Assembly (NCBI GenBank): GCA_005223375.1
Contig: RXOD01003839.1
Location: forward strand, 1 to 47,164
Origin: Amoebophrya sp. AT5.2
Lineage: Eukaryota; Sar; Dinophyceae; Syndiniales; Amoebophryaceae
Length of the DNA: 47,164 bases
Direction of reading: 5' to 3'
Each line of letters opens with the position of its first letter. Position 1 is the first letter of the stretch. The notes beneath the pieces were generated by a model that had not been told where the DNA came from, searched no databases, and worked only from the letters and a program-made list of their open reading frames with translations. A program made the translations under genes and the position numbers. This document shows positions 9,522 through 20,337 of this stretch, in pieces.

Positions 9522-12007
9522 CTACACGAGTTGCAGCGCAGAGCTCCTGCCCTGTTGTCCTCCGCAAAAGACTCTTCCGCTTTTTGGCATTTTCGATATC
9601 TCCACCTCGAAGTTCGCCGGATCCTGCACGTCTACTCGCTCCCCGTCCACGTCGATGAAGCGGATAGGGGCTCCGCCACGAGCAGCCGTTTTCTCCACCC
9701 TCAACCCCGTACACCTGAACAGACGTACCGTGGTGCCATTCACGCATTGCAGCAGCGTCCCAGATTCCAGACTCAACAGCACCTGCGCGAGTTTGCAGCG
9801 GCCGATAGTCGCGCTGCACAACAGCACCCACAAATACCCGTCATCACACTTGGCTGTCGGGGCGGGACACTCCTTAGTCGAGCAGAGCGGCAACGAGAAG
9901 GCCCAGAGCGACACGAATCGGGTGTCAGCGATAGAGCGCCACTGCTCGGGCTCGTCTTTAGTGGGGTTCAGGTGTACGACGATGCTGCTCAAGGGATCAG
10001 CTTTGTTGTGCTTGATATTGGCAGGCAGAACCTGGAAGATTTTCAACTAGATTGATTATACTGCATGACTGCTACATGATTTTCTTTCGCAAGTTTTCTA
10101 TATATCGCTGAAATAGTAATAGAACAAAGAAATGCAGTTGCAGACCAGTATTAGCATTCTTGCAGCGTCAGCGCTGGATCGCACTCGCAAGTTGCGATCC
10201 AACACTGGCGATGTGATAGCTGCTTTCGGCACCGGGGGCACACGCACACAGTAAAGAAAATAAAATATAAATAAGTACCTACCTAGTACCGCTTTCAGTA
10301 TAAGTAAGTACAAAGACAAGAGTAAACACGGACTGTGGCAGTTGTAACTAAATCCGGGTAGAGGTACAAGCACGAGCTGTTGTAGCAGTTGTAAATCTAA
10401 ATCCGAGTAAGTACCTCTATTCCTTGATAGTGCACGTCTGCTTCGTACACCCGATAGCGTGCTAGGTTCCGGACCGCATACACGGTGAAGCGGAACCCGC
10501 CCAGGCAGCGAAGCCACTCGCTCTCAATGTCCAGGTCCGCCATCAACCCCAAGGCTAGCGACAGAAACATCGGCCGGATTTTTTTCTCGTTCATCTGCAC
10601 TGCTCTTCGTTCAGCCCTTTCTTTGTCTCCCCTGGACGGGTCCGGCGACAATGGGCTGCTCGGATGATCCTCGATCTGCACCACGACATTCTCGCCAGTG
10701 GTCGCGGCCGCGTGCGGACCCACCTCGCCCCCGGGATGCCCGTGCTCTTGGTCTTGACTCGGACCACTACCACCGTCCGTCAATTCCGTGTGCCAGAGAT
10801 CCAAGTTTCGTTCCCCGCCCTTCAGCGGTAACAGCACAGCGGAGAGCGTCGACAGCGGTTCCCGGGAGTGGGCCAGCAAGGTGGACACGAGCGCGTTGCC
10901 GGACCCAGCCGGAACGTGGGCCAGCGGCACCCTGTCCACCGCATCCGCGTCGTGCAAACCCCTGTACACTTCGTGCACCAACCCGTCGCCGGAAAGAATC
11001 AGGATCCCGGCGTAGGACCAAGTGGAAGAACTCGACGAGGGGCTCGAGACGCTTCGTCCACCCGCTGCTCCTCCGGCGAACGCCTCCCTGACCACCTCAC
11101 GGGCGTGGCCAGAATATTTCGTCTTCACCAACTCATAGCTCGCGTTCGGGTGCGAGTCGAGCGCAGGCTGCACGCGACGACGCCAAATTTTCTCCGCGTA
11201 CCCGGGGCCAGAATTCGGATTCAGGAAAACCAAGAAGTGCCGCTTAGAATTAGACGTCGTTGATGATGTGCTTGTGACCAGTGGTGACGTTGATGGTGAT
11301 CTTGATAACGCCCAGGCATTTATCGCCTCGACAATACGCGCGCTTCTTGTAGAAAAATCTTCATCAGACGTAGCGGCGACAGTGGAGGCAGCTCCGTCCG
11401 GCCCGTTCTTGTTTTCTGATGGCAGTCGCGAAGTCAGAGCTGTCATGCCCTCAATGACTGCATCCTCCAGAATTTTCATCGAGACAACCTCCGCCTCTCG
11501 CTTGAAACCAGACGGGAAAAACGGGTCCAGTTGCCGTGCTGGTGCAGGATTTGGATTGTTGCTTTCATCTTGTTCCAGCAGTAGCGAAACGGTTCTCGAG
11601 GGCGAGGACGAAGACGCGGCGCGCCGCCTGCTCTCTCCAATCGTTCCTTCACGTTCACTTCCACCCGCCCCAAAGCAACTGCTAAACAAGCCGCAACAAC
11701 CCACATCAGTCGACGAAGACGAATTTCTGCCGCGGCCTTCATTCCCGTTGGAGGATGGCGCGATTGATGTTGTGCAGCAAGAGCTGCTGCAGCATGGAAC
11801 CGGCACGAGGGGGTAGCAGTGGAGGTTGACCAGCTCGACTCTCCCCACCTTGTGCAGGCTCGCCCAGAAAACGTCACTTCGTCGGAAAAACTCCTCTGCT
11901 AATGCTGAACGATCAACATCTCCATGAATGTGATTCGCCTTATCTTCTTCTTCGCGAAACGTAACCTCGAGCCGGGTCTCCGTGAATCGTAGACGGGTCA
12001 CGTTCAT
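9522..12007 (-). CDS. Sphingosine kinase / diacylglycerol-kinase-family lipid kinase, two exons
   Basis: The enzyme phosphorylates sphingoid bases to make the signalling lipid sphingosine-1-phosphate. Exon 1 is 12007-10415 and exon 2 is 10046-9522; phase 0 is kept across a 368-bp intron (donor GTACTT, acceptor ATCTAG). This gives about 705 residues. Family motifs appear in order: HFLVFLNPNSGPGYAEKIW for the C1 nucleotide-binding region; SGDGLVHEVYRGL, with the catalytic-region Asp; HVPAGSGNALVSTLL; then FLSLALGLMADLDIESEWLR and, in exon 2, FIDVDGERV, matching the VDGE motif of C5. These resemble SphK more than bacterial YegS or ceramide kinase. The N-terminus (RVELVNLHCYPLV) fits the family's membrane-associating region. 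A Ser/Pro/Asn-rich insertion separates it from the catalytic domain. GTG at 12037 lies upstream in frame, but ATG 12007 is the better start. Confidence 0.88.
10166..10210 (-). repeat. Imperfect inverted repeat (hairpin) inside the sphingosine kinase intron
   Basis: Positions 10166-10183 and 10193-10210 form an 18-bp inverted repeat with a 9-base loop. The inner nine pairs (TGGATCGCA/TGCGATCCA) are perfect. The three outer mismatches are transitions that would still pair as G-U in RNA. The intron also holds several donor-like GTACTTA words at 10283-10286, 10311-10316 and 10409-10414, and an imperfect 30-bp direct repeat beside the true donor (about 10340-10413). Confidence 0.55.
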
Positions 12008-13273
12008 TTTGCTTTTGGCTGAGCAGGCTGGACACACTTAATATTCCGGAACGTTACGGTCACGACTTGCACTTCGGTTTTTCATCCAACTTGATATCCA
12101 TATTGCAGATCAGTTCTCTAAAAATCTACTTGTGTGGCTTGCTCTCTTGGACGTACTTGGAGCTTGGACTTGCAGCCCTCCTGCTGGTGCCAAGAGAAGG
12201 TAGAGGACGCCCGACGGCGCACCTTCATACCTACTTGCTTCCTCGATGCCTAGCCTGCCAGCACCTCTTTACGTTCTTCGATGCCTCGCCTCCGCGCCTA
12301 CCTTGACGTTTACTTAGCATGATGCCAGATGGCCGTGGCCTCGTTTTCGTCTCCGGAGAGTACACCCACACCGCGGCAGCGACACTACCAAACGTTGGAA
12401 TCAATATATAGGCTTTTGCGGGTTAGCACACCAAAAAAAATCAGGATCAGCAGAATCACGGGGAGACTGGTGCCTGATGTGTGCGTGAGTGTGTCGCCCC
12501 GACCCAACAATATCGATCAACAGAAACGTGTGATTGTGAAAATATAGTCAATCAATCATTCACTCAATCCTCGGGGTCGGGAAAACGTCATCTTCTATAT
12601 AGTAACGTATGTTTGTTGAGTTTGTCCTCCGGGTATACTCCGCCCCCGCGTTCTAGTTCCCGTCCGTCATCGTTGACGCGGTTCATTTTTTGAAAATCAG
12701 ATGTGTACAATTTGTGATACAGCTTTGTGGTGCAGCGCCGCGAGCATTTCCGTTTTTACAGAGGGTACAAACAGCACATTGCTTCTTGTGATTGTCTGAT
12801 ATTCTGTACTTACTTGGTGTCGCTGTCGTCCTTCAGGTTCAAATTGCTCGTTGAGGAGGTGGATCTGGATACATCTTAACTTATATTCGGGTGAAGCAAG
12901 ACAAAACGGTAAAGCACAATCAACGCAACAAAATAAATTTCATCTGGTGCTGCAAGTATACTAGAAGTAGGTTCTCGGAACAAAGTGAAGACGTAGTACT
13001 AAACCTCATTTTTATACTTATACCTTTCGTGGGGAACTTGAATCTTTGCCTGTTTGTTGAATATCGTGTAGGTCATCTTACAGTGTATCGTCATCATTCA
13101 GATCACCACGCGTGGGCGTCTCCAGGTTCTGGCCCAGTGACATTCGTATTGTTCTTGTTACGCGCAGGTGTCATTCGTTTTGTATAGCGTTTGTGGAATT
13201 CGCGTTCGTGGCGGTGACTGAGCAGTCCCTTGCTCTTGCTGGAAGACGACGTCACCGAGGACTACGTCGTATC
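12008..13273. other. Intergenic region upstream of sphingosine kinase
   Basis: I see no gene I can support on either strand; plus-strand frames such as 12891-13187 lack motifs. The stretch is AT-rich with a plus-strand GTACTTACTTGG word at 12812. It should contain the promoter of the kinase and the 3' end of the gene at 13274. Confidence 0.4.
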
Positions 13274-14744
13274 TTAATCTTGGTCTCTCCAAACGACCCG
13301 CACGGGGTGCGCGGGATCCGTGCTCATTCGCAGGAACTGTGCTTGGCCCTGCGAGATCTCCACCCCGGTGACCAAAACCCCGTCGTGGCCCGCGACCACG
13401 GTCAGGCGGTGCAGCCCCGGTTCCAGCGTCCACTGCTTCAAAGTCGCGCTGCTCGCAGAAGTTGTGAAGTCTTGCGAGCTGCGACACGCGAGCGGGGCCC
13501 CACCTTCGCCCAAGTCGACACGGCACACGTCCTCGCCCGGCGCATTCGGCAAGTCGTCAAAGTACGCGAAGACGGTTTTGTCCAAATCCTCGCCCTGGAG
13601 GTTCGGGGTTTTGCTGACTCCGTCCAACATGTAATCCGCGGGAAACTTGTTGTAGCCCGAGATCTTCAACTTCACCGGCACATCCTGGTTGAGAACCAAT
13701 ACCAAAAAACGTGCGGCAGACGGCATCTCGGCACAGGCCGTCTCCTCGTCGGACAATGCTGAGACCGCGAGCATCGCGTTCGGCGTAGTTGGGTTCGGCG
13801 GAGTTCTTGGGTTCGGGCTCGGCGTAGCTGGGGACGGGTTCGGTACAGGCGGATCGCGGTCCCGGCCATCTTTGTCCTGGGCGAGAAGAGCCAGCGAGGA
13901 GATGCCCGTTGCATTGGAGTGCGCTTGCGCCTCCAGTTGTTTCAGCGGTTCCTTCAGGTAGTAGACGTCCGAGCAGGTGCGCGGGGCTTCCGCCGAACCC
14001 TCCAGGTTGGGGCAGCCGATTCCCAAGGCGTGAGCGCCAAAGGAGTCGTCCACGTACTGGAAACAGCCCATGAGCTCCCGCAGCCCGTTGGCTCCGCGCT
14101 CGGCCGACGCCAGGTTGATCGTAGTACCGAGAAATTCGTACGTGATGCGTTCTTTCAACTCGCCGCTTGTTACGTGGTTGTCCGTCCCGCCCTCCCCCCT
14201 TAAATCGAAGGAAACGCCCAGCCCGGCGAAATCGAAAAATTCGTCTTTGCTCCAAGAATCCCCTACCGTCTGCCAGAGCTGATCCGGGGCCGAGTGGTTC
14301 TGCTGCTCTGCGGGTGCAGGAGTTGTCGCGCCATCTCCTCCGGCGCCACCTCCTCCGGCGCCATCTCCTCCGGCGCCATCTCCTCCGGCGCCAACTCCAC
14401 CGGCGCCATTTCCACCGGCGCCATCTCCACCGGCGCCATCTCCACCGGCGCCATCTCCTCCGGCGCCATCTCCTCCGGCACCAACTCCAGCACCGGCGCC
14501 ATTTCCACCGGCGCCATCTCCACCGGCGCCAAGAGTTGACTCCAGCGTGTCCAACGGGTACTTCTGCGTGTTGACGTACGATATCGTCTTCACCCTTTTT
14601 GAGGCCAGAAGTCCCTTACTCAGTAAGAGACTAACTTGTACGTATATATACCAAAGCAGTTTATGTTTGTATTTCGCCAAATAACTTGCGGGCAGCCACG
14701 AGATGCAAGATTTTCTCTACCAACCTAAACGAAACGCAGGCCAT
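13274..14744 (-). CDS. Secreted protein with GAGG-repeat array and C-terminal beta-rich domain, unknown
   Basis: The main exon is 14630-13274. Its frame has no upstream ATG, so a 5' exon is needed. ATG 14744 with donor GTTGGT at 14724 gives a 20-nt exon whose phase 2 matches the AGTTAG acceptor. The joined N-terminus begins MACVSFSLLLSKGLLAS, a plausible signal peptide, and the total is about 458 residues. Next come about 14 GAGG[D/N/V/G] pentapeptides, an Ala/Pro linker, a region with spaced Cys (MGCFQYVDDSF, IGCPNLEG, TCSDVYYL), a Pro/Asn-rich linker, and a last domain with strands like FLVLVLNQDVPVKLKISGYN and GLHRLTVVAGHDGVLVTGVE. That layout suggests an Ig-like or carbohydrate-binding module, but no family is recognised. 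A second secreted-type protein gene lies 208 bp upstream. Confidence 0.62.
14327..14538 (-). repeat. 15-bp coding minisatellite, about 14 units
   Basis: The plus-strand unit is GGCGCCATCTCCTCC with variants at positions 8 and 11-14 (CCA, CTCCACC). On the coding strand each unit encodes one GAGGD-type pentapeptide. The unit length is a multiple of three, so copy-number change keeps the frame. The same array leaves all six frames nearly open, giving misleading open frames on the opposite strand. Confidence 0.85.
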
Positions 14745-14952
14745 TCGCAGTCGCTACCTTTGCACTTCTTTTGTTTTTGTACCTTGTCAGAGGCTCAGGC
14801 TGCTCCCGATGTTAATAACGAAGGAGAAGGTGTTACACAAACACTAACATCGCTCACACTGCATGGCGTTGGTGTTTTTACTGGGCAATCTGCTGCAACT
14901 ACATCATGTATAAGGTAAACATACATGTAAGTACATAAGTAGATACCTACAA

Positions 14953-16137
14953 CTAAGTATTGCCAAGCTTATTTCTCCGCGTCCTTGGTAAGCGGTAAGG
15001 GCTTCTGAACCTAAACGTTATCTCTTCTGTTGCTCCATCCGCTTTTGTCTCGGTTGTCGTAGCCGGGTCGTTCTGGCAAGGGCTCACCTCCTTCCATGTC
15101 TGTGGGTAGTAGAGCACGCCAACGTTGCTTGTCCCATCGGCCATCACGGTCTTTGTTTCTTCCGCCATGACGGAGAACCCGCCGCACTCCGCCGCGTTCA
15201 GGTTGCACCAGTAGATGGCTTTGGACACCGCCGTCGCATTGTCTGCCTCGGCGGAGAGTTCGTCCCCGTACCGCTCTTGGAAGCAAAGCCCCTGCCCCGC
15301 GTCCGTGTCGTTGGTCTCGAGGTCCATCTTGTGGTACAAAACCGCGTGCTTCCAGCTCATCGCATAGGACGTCGTGGTTTCGTTCGCGGCGGTGTCCGGC
15401 GCGCAGTCTGCGCGAAGCACCGACCACGTCTCCGGAACGAAGCCTTCCTGTTGAACGGCGGCCATGAATACCGTCCTGATGGTGAAGCCGAAGCACCGCG
15501 CCACATCGGCAGAGCAGTGAGCCACGGCAGCTGCTTCAGCGTCGGCTTTGTTGCTGTAGGTGGAGTTATCTGCCACCGGCGTCCACAGCGGGTGCAAAAA
15601 GCAGTTGCCGGTCTCGTTCTGCTGCGTGTAGTCAGCAGACGCATTAGCGGTCGGCCACTCGAATGCCGCTGTGGAATCGCCATCCTTCTGACTAAGAAGG
15701 AAGGATGTGCCAGCGTCCGGCGTCGTGTGCGGGTCGCTGTCCTCGTTTCTTCCTTCTGACGAGGACGCGGCCTTGAAAAACGCTCGTGAAGGAGGTGGTC
15801 CCCTCCTGTGAGGCACCTTCTGCCTTGCCCGAACTAGGTTCGAGATCGTTTCCCTTGTTTCCGATGCTGCCGGTGTCATCCTCGACGTCTCGCCCAATTG
15901 CTCCTCGTCCTCGTCCACGACTCCGTCTGCTGGTACGATTAGAGTCGATCCCGCCCGCTCATCATCATCATGGCCGTGGCCGTGACGAAGGAGCCTGTCC
16001 GTCCTCGACGATGACAATGGCCTCGTGGCTGCAGCCGCGCACCAGAAATTTGCGCTGCAGATGTGGAAAAATGCAAGCGTTCTCCTTGAGACGCGTCGGC
16101 GGCGCCGGTGGCCGACAGGAGTTGCAGGAGAAAACAT
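14953..16137 (-). CDS. Secreted Cys-rich protein, PAN/apple-like
   Basis: A 394-residue frame runs from ATG 16137 to the TAG at 14953. The N-terminus is Arg-rich, then hydrophobic (TLAFFHICSANFWCAAAATR), consistent with a signal peptide or anchor. A disordered acidic linker follows. The C-terminal 240 residues hold evenly spaced Cys with flanking aromatic residues: GNCFLHPLWTPV, VAHCSADVARCFGFTIRTV, LRADCAPD, GLCFQERYGDELS, IYWCNLNAAECGGFSVM, VSPCQND. Two sub-repeats of the form C..[F]..A.A.A..C......C.GF can be seen (AHCSADVARCFGF and YWCNLNAAECGGF). PAN/apple domains of alveolate surface and secreted proteins share this CxGF feature and bind protein or sugar. N-glycosylation sequons (NST, NET, NDT) are frequent. 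The function is inferred only from these features. Confidence 0.65.
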   Translation of the reverse strand: MFSPATPVGHRRRRRVSRRTLAFFHICSANFWCAAAATRPLSSSRTDRLLRHGHGHDDDERAGSTLIVPADGVVDEDEEQLGETSRMTPAASETRETISNLVRARQKVPHRRGPPPSRAFFKAASSSEGRNEDSDPHTTPDAGTSFLLSQKDGDSTAAFEWPTANASADYTQQNETGNCFLHPLWTPVADNSTYSNKADAEAAAVAHCSADVARCFGFTIRTVFMAAVQQEGFVPETWSVLRADCAPDTAANETTTSYAMSWKHAVLYHKMDLETNDTDAGQGLCFQERYGDELSAEADNATAVSKAIYWCNLNAAECGGFSVMAEETKTVMADGTSNVGVLYYPQTWKEVSPCQNDPATTTETKADGATEEITFRFRSPYRLPRTRRNKLGNT

Positions 16138-17125
16138 TCTTGCTGAAACTACAGGTACAGACAGGGTGGCTCTCGCGTTAAGTAACCATGAAACTGAAAG
16201 TAAAGCAGGTCACCGTAGTTTTAGTAGGACAACGAACACACACTCATATTACACAAAGTAGTGCTAGTCGTTGTCGTAGTAAAGTGCGTTCGAGTTATTT
16301 CTAAAGGAACCATCGCCCCCACGACGTGCTGGGTGGAGATATCATACGGCATAAGTATAAAAGTTTATTCATCTGTTGTCCTGCCGACATCGACAACGAC
16401 AACTGCGGCAAGAAGACTTCTGCTTCGCGCTCTCCTGCTTTACCTTTAGCTTTAGAGAAAGTAAGTGGTGCACCAACATGTCGTCAAAGCAAGTAAGCGT
16501 GCGCGAGGACGACGACATCGACGCGATTCTTCATTGATGATCTTCATTCTCTCCAAAAAAATGTAAGAAAGTATGTAAGTATCCGCGGCCCTCCGCCTCC
16601 TCACTAGTTCTTGTTGCTAGAGCCACGTCACTTTCGATCTCCTTTCGACTCGAAGCGAAGCTTGTTCTCATCTCTCCACTCACTTCGTCGCCTTGTTCGA
16701 GTTCGAGGACGATAATATCGATCATATCGATAAAAGTTGTTCTTCTCACGACGACGAACTTTGAAAACGCTTCGGGCTTTCGCAAAGATCCAACATTTTG
16801 CCACAGTTGCGGCCACGTGGCCGGGCTTTTCGTTGCAGAAAATCAATATCGAAATCCGCGCGTCACGTACGTACTTTCTGCGGAGTGCCTGCGCCTCTGT
16901 GTTCACTTTCTCTGAAGCAGAATATGCTTGCTTTTTTCTCGGCATCCTTCTCCTTGGTCGTAGTCCAACAACGATTCGCATTCTAATCCAGTTCCAGATC
17001 ATGATGAGGAGATATTTCTCGATGACGGTTGCGCATGCGCTCCTGGATGGGTCCGTCGATGGCGATGTGCTGCAAAACAAGCAAAACCAAACGAAACGAC
17101 TGTGATAAGTACTATAAATGCATTC
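16138..17125. other. Intergenic region, no firmly supported gene
   Basis: A 150-codon minus-strand frame (16628-17080) is Arg-rich without motifs. A possible short exon follows the acceptor TTGTTTTGCAG near 17068 and reads HIAIDGPIQERMRNRHREIS before a stop. It could be joined by a 44-bp intron to the end of the neighbouring small gene in another frame, but I cannot decide this. Confidence 0.3.
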
Positions 17126-17323
17126 TCATTTGAAGATGACATAGTCGTCTGGGTTTTCCAGAACCACGCGCAGATGGCCGAAGATGCTGCCGAAGCCGAG
17201 TCGCCATTCCGCTACGAACTCCGCTTCCTCGAGCAGCCGCGAGCCGTACCCGCACAAAATGCCAAACAGAAAGGAAGACACCTCGATCAGAACCCAGTAG
17301 GCGATGTGGTCAATCAAAGCCAT
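17126..17323 (-). CDS. Small membrane protein, 65 residues, unknown
   Basis: ATG 17323 to TGA 17126. The first half is a probable membrane helix (HIAYWVLIEVSSFLFGILCG) followed by a charged amphipathic segment (RLLEEAEFVAEW) and a short hydrophobic stretch (LGFGSIFGHLRVVLENPDDY). The size and layout are typical of accessory subunits of membrane complexes, for example in mitochondria, but no family is recognised. Codon use resembles the neighbouring genes. It may be one exon of a longer protein. Confidence 0.48.
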   Translation of the reverse strand: MALIDHIAYWVLIEVSSFLFGILCGYGSRLLEEAEFVAEWRLGFGSIFGHLRVVLENPDDYVIFK

Positions 17324-18437
17324 CTTCGAATTCGATCACTTCCGCCCTTGCTCGTGCTGCGAGTGACGTTCTTAGGCTGGTGGCACCAACAAGGGCAACT
17401 TACGCTTCGCCTTAGCAAGATTGGGATTAGCACCTCTTTCCTCGTTCTGCTAGTGCTCGTCCCGGTCCTGCTCTTGCTTGTACATCTACTAAGTCCAGCA
17501 CCATTGCCCCATCGGCTTCGGCCGCAAAGGCACCATCATCTGCGACGCGAGTGCGAGGACTCTACTTGCTACGAGGAGCCATCACTCTGAGACGGAGTCA
17601 CTGTCTTAATAAGTTGCGAATCAATTGAATCATATCTATGGATTTTGAGAGACAGACAGAGATCAAGCGCTACTCGTCTGACATCACGACCACGATGGAT
17701 CAATGATAGCCCCATACCGGTATCCAGGATCATTCGATGGTACGGCACTACTTATTCTTTCACCGGTTCTTGAACTGCTCCAAAATACTTTTCTTCTCTC
17801 TCGAGCCTTGACAGCCTTCCTCTATTCCACACAGCCGACGACGCTCGTAATGCTCATCGTCATAGCTTTGCGTGTAACTCATAACTCTGTGTCAGTGTCG
17901 TGTAGTCATAGTCAAACTAGCTCAATTGACTCTGCGAGCTAGAATCAATCCTCACCGATACCGAAGACGATGAGACGAAAGAACCACAACGTCGAACATC
18001 AACTGCAAACTGCCACAGTAAATTTCACATCTTCCCAGGAAGTTCACTCCTTAGCTACCTCATATTACAGTCGAGTAACCAAGGAGCAGTTCTTGATCTC
18101 ACCGAATTGCAGTTTAAATTTTCTTTTGCCACCCTGTCGCGCACTTTGTTTCTATGCCGACTTAGTCGAACAGGGGGCCGCACCACATTGTTGAATCTCA
18201 TTCTGAGTATGGATAGGATTTTATAGGATTCCTGTGTATAATAGTCGCAGTTTACACTTACCACCCATAAGTACTTGCTACTACTCTTACTAACAACTTT
18301 TTTAAAAAAATAGTAACTTTTTCTTTATTTGCTGAAAGCGGATGCTTCTCGGAAGACGAAGATGTGCTAGATGGGGAGATCGATTTCGATCATACGGGAT
18401 CAACAACAGTCGGGTTTTCAACAAAAATCTTCTGGTG
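17324..18437. other. Intergenic region downstream of phosphoserine aminotransferase
   Basis: No gene is supported. Short frames such as 18055-18264 on the minus strand have no motif. The stretch holds AT-rich sequence and a T-run/A-run near 18296-18320, about 120 bp beyond the SerC stop, which would suit a 3' untranslated region. Confidence 0.35.
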
Positions 18438-19838
18438 TCAGCGGTGTCTCTCCCAGAATTCTTTCATGAAGTCCCTTACTATCGACACCGCCTCGATGGT
18501 TTGTGCGTTGTAGGTCGTCACCCGGATTGCGTCCGAGTCTATCCCTAGCGGGTGCGACCGGATGTCCAGCCACCCCAACTCATCCCCCGTCTCCCTCAGG
18601 AACTGGTCCACCAGGGCGACGTTCTTCGCGGGGTTCTTCTCGTTTTCCGGCGGCGCGATCGTAAACACAATGTTCATGCGGGACCGAAACTTCGGGTCGC
18701 TCACGAAAGTCTTGTAGAAGCCATCGCACTCGTGGTCGATGAAGTCGTACAAAAGCCGGGACCTGCAGGTGTCCGTGATGTCGTTCTGTACTTAATCTCT
18801 TATCATCATGGCTAAGATCTTCATGATCATGAATGATGAGAAAAAGAAAAACCATAACGCATAGTCGTCGAGTTGATGAAGCAAGTACCTCCGAATCGCG
18901 AGATCTTCGAAGAAGGTGAGTCCGCCCTGCTCGAGCATCCAGTTTGTCGTGAGTTTTCCCAGCCAGATCGCGAATATGACCGGAACGTTGTACACCTTGC
19001 CCTCCGCGGCCTGAAATTTGGACCAGTTGCACATGGTCGGGGTGTTCGGTAGGAGGCGCTCCGCATCGATCAGGTCCCTCCGGATGATCGTGTAGCAGCA
19101 GCCGCTGGTGGAAAAGTTTTTATGCGCCGCGGCGTACAGCACGCCGTACTTCGCGACGTCCACCGGTTTGCTGCCGAGGTTCGCGCTCGCGTCGCAACAC
19201 AAAATCTGGTTTTGCGGGACGAAGTGGTAGGGGAACTCCTGGAATTCGAAGCCCTGCCGCGTGTCGGCCGCGGTGTAGTGCGTGTACACGGCGCGTTCGT
19301 CGAACTTCCAGTCGCTTTCCTCGTCAGACAGGCTGAAAAACAAATCCTTGCCCAAAGGACACTTCGTCACTTCGTTCACCCGCGTCGTGAAAAGCCGGGC
19401 CTCGTTGCGGGCCTTCTCGCTCCAGTGCCCGTTCATCACGTAGTTCACGGACGGATCTTCAACATCAACAGCTGTCGTGGACTTTTTTTTATCATCTTCG
19501 GGTTGATTCTTCACTCCGAGCAGGTTCATAGGGATCGCGGCGAACTGGAGTGTCGCCCCGCCGTTGAAAAAATGCACTTCGTAGCTGTCCGGCACCGCTA
19601 GCAACTTCCGGAAACTCGCCTCCGCCTCCTCCATCTCGCGGTAGAAATTCCGCGTCCGGTACCCCATCTCGGCGATCGAAACGCCACTGCTGCGCGTGTC
19701 GACGAACTGCTTCTGTGCCTCCTTCAAAACGGGAAGCGGCAACACGGCGCAGCCGGCGGAGAGATTGATGGCGCGCCCGTAGTTCTGCGCAAGGTTGGCC
19801 GCGCGCCGCTCGGCCATCACCGCGGCGCGGTTCATCAT
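18438..19838 (-). CDS. serC: Phosphoserine aminotransferase, two exons
   Basis: This PLP enzyme converts 3-phosphohydroxypyruvate plus glutamate to O-phosphoserine plus 2-oxoglutarate, the second step of serine synthesis. Exon 1 is 19838-18889 and exon 2 is 18762-18438. The intron is 18763-18888 (126 bp, donor GTACTT, acceptor CTGCAG), and phase 2 restores an uninterrupted IRRSRLLYDFIDHE. The protein has about 424 residues. Family marks are INLSAGCAVLPLPVLKEAQ (usual FSAGPAVLP), GVSIAEMGYRTRNF (usual GMSVMELSHR), FFNGGATLQFAAIPMNL (usual GGASxQF), DASANLGSKPVDVAKYG, and AAAHKNFSTSGC with the Schiff-base Lys. The C-terminal domain has RSRMNIVFTI and ends FMKEFWERH. Proline after SAG is replaced by Cys, and a Lys/Asp-rich insertion sits before VNYVMNGHWS. 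Two Met codons open the frame and an in-frame TGA lies just upstream, so the start is secure. Confidence 0.95.
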
Positions 19839-20337
19839 CTTAGAGAATTCGAAATTACTGAAGCCGCGTATCCATCAAATACAGCCTGGCGTTGGGGTGC
19901 AACTACGGGGAAGGTGCCAATAAATTCATCGACATTGTGGCCTTTGGCAACTACCTGGGTAGGGACAAGTAAAAGAAAGTGAGGCTGCTACGACTCGGTC
20001 GCGCCTTTGCTTGCTGAGTCAATCTGCATCTTTTTTGCGGTTTTCTCTCTCGCAATCTCCTGCTCACTTGCAAATGCAATCCATCGAGGATCGAACTTAA
20101 TCGTTTATCAAAATAAAAAATGTATCTATGAGAATCAGATTTTTTTGTTCCGCGTCATGCAGAAGGGAGCCCTGGCCCCTCATTGCGCTCGCACCTTGCA
20201 AAAGTAAAGAAAAAAACACGTAAAAAAGCAACCGATTACATCACGCACATGACACACATGAATCGATGAGGACCACGTGACTGTAGGCGTAGGCTTCCAC
20301 GCCAGACGTCGTAGGAGCTCTATATGTGGTTTCGACA
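19839..20337. other. Intergenic region; holds a 35-codon plus-strand open stretch
   Basis: The gap separates serC from the Ser-rich gene. On the plus strand, 19862-19969 reads RVSIKYSLALGCNYGEGANK and on to a TAA with protein-like composition, preceded by an in-frame TGA. It could be a stray exon or a gene fragment; evidence is slight. The rest shows A/T-rich sequence and nothing I can assign. Confidence 0.25.

Noticed and set aside
14167..14574. Plus-strand and other minus-strand frames rich in HLHRR, MAPVE or ISSGA repeats
   Set aside because: They are readings of the 15-bp repeat array in other frames; only the GAGG frame is continuous with ordered protein sequence on both sides.
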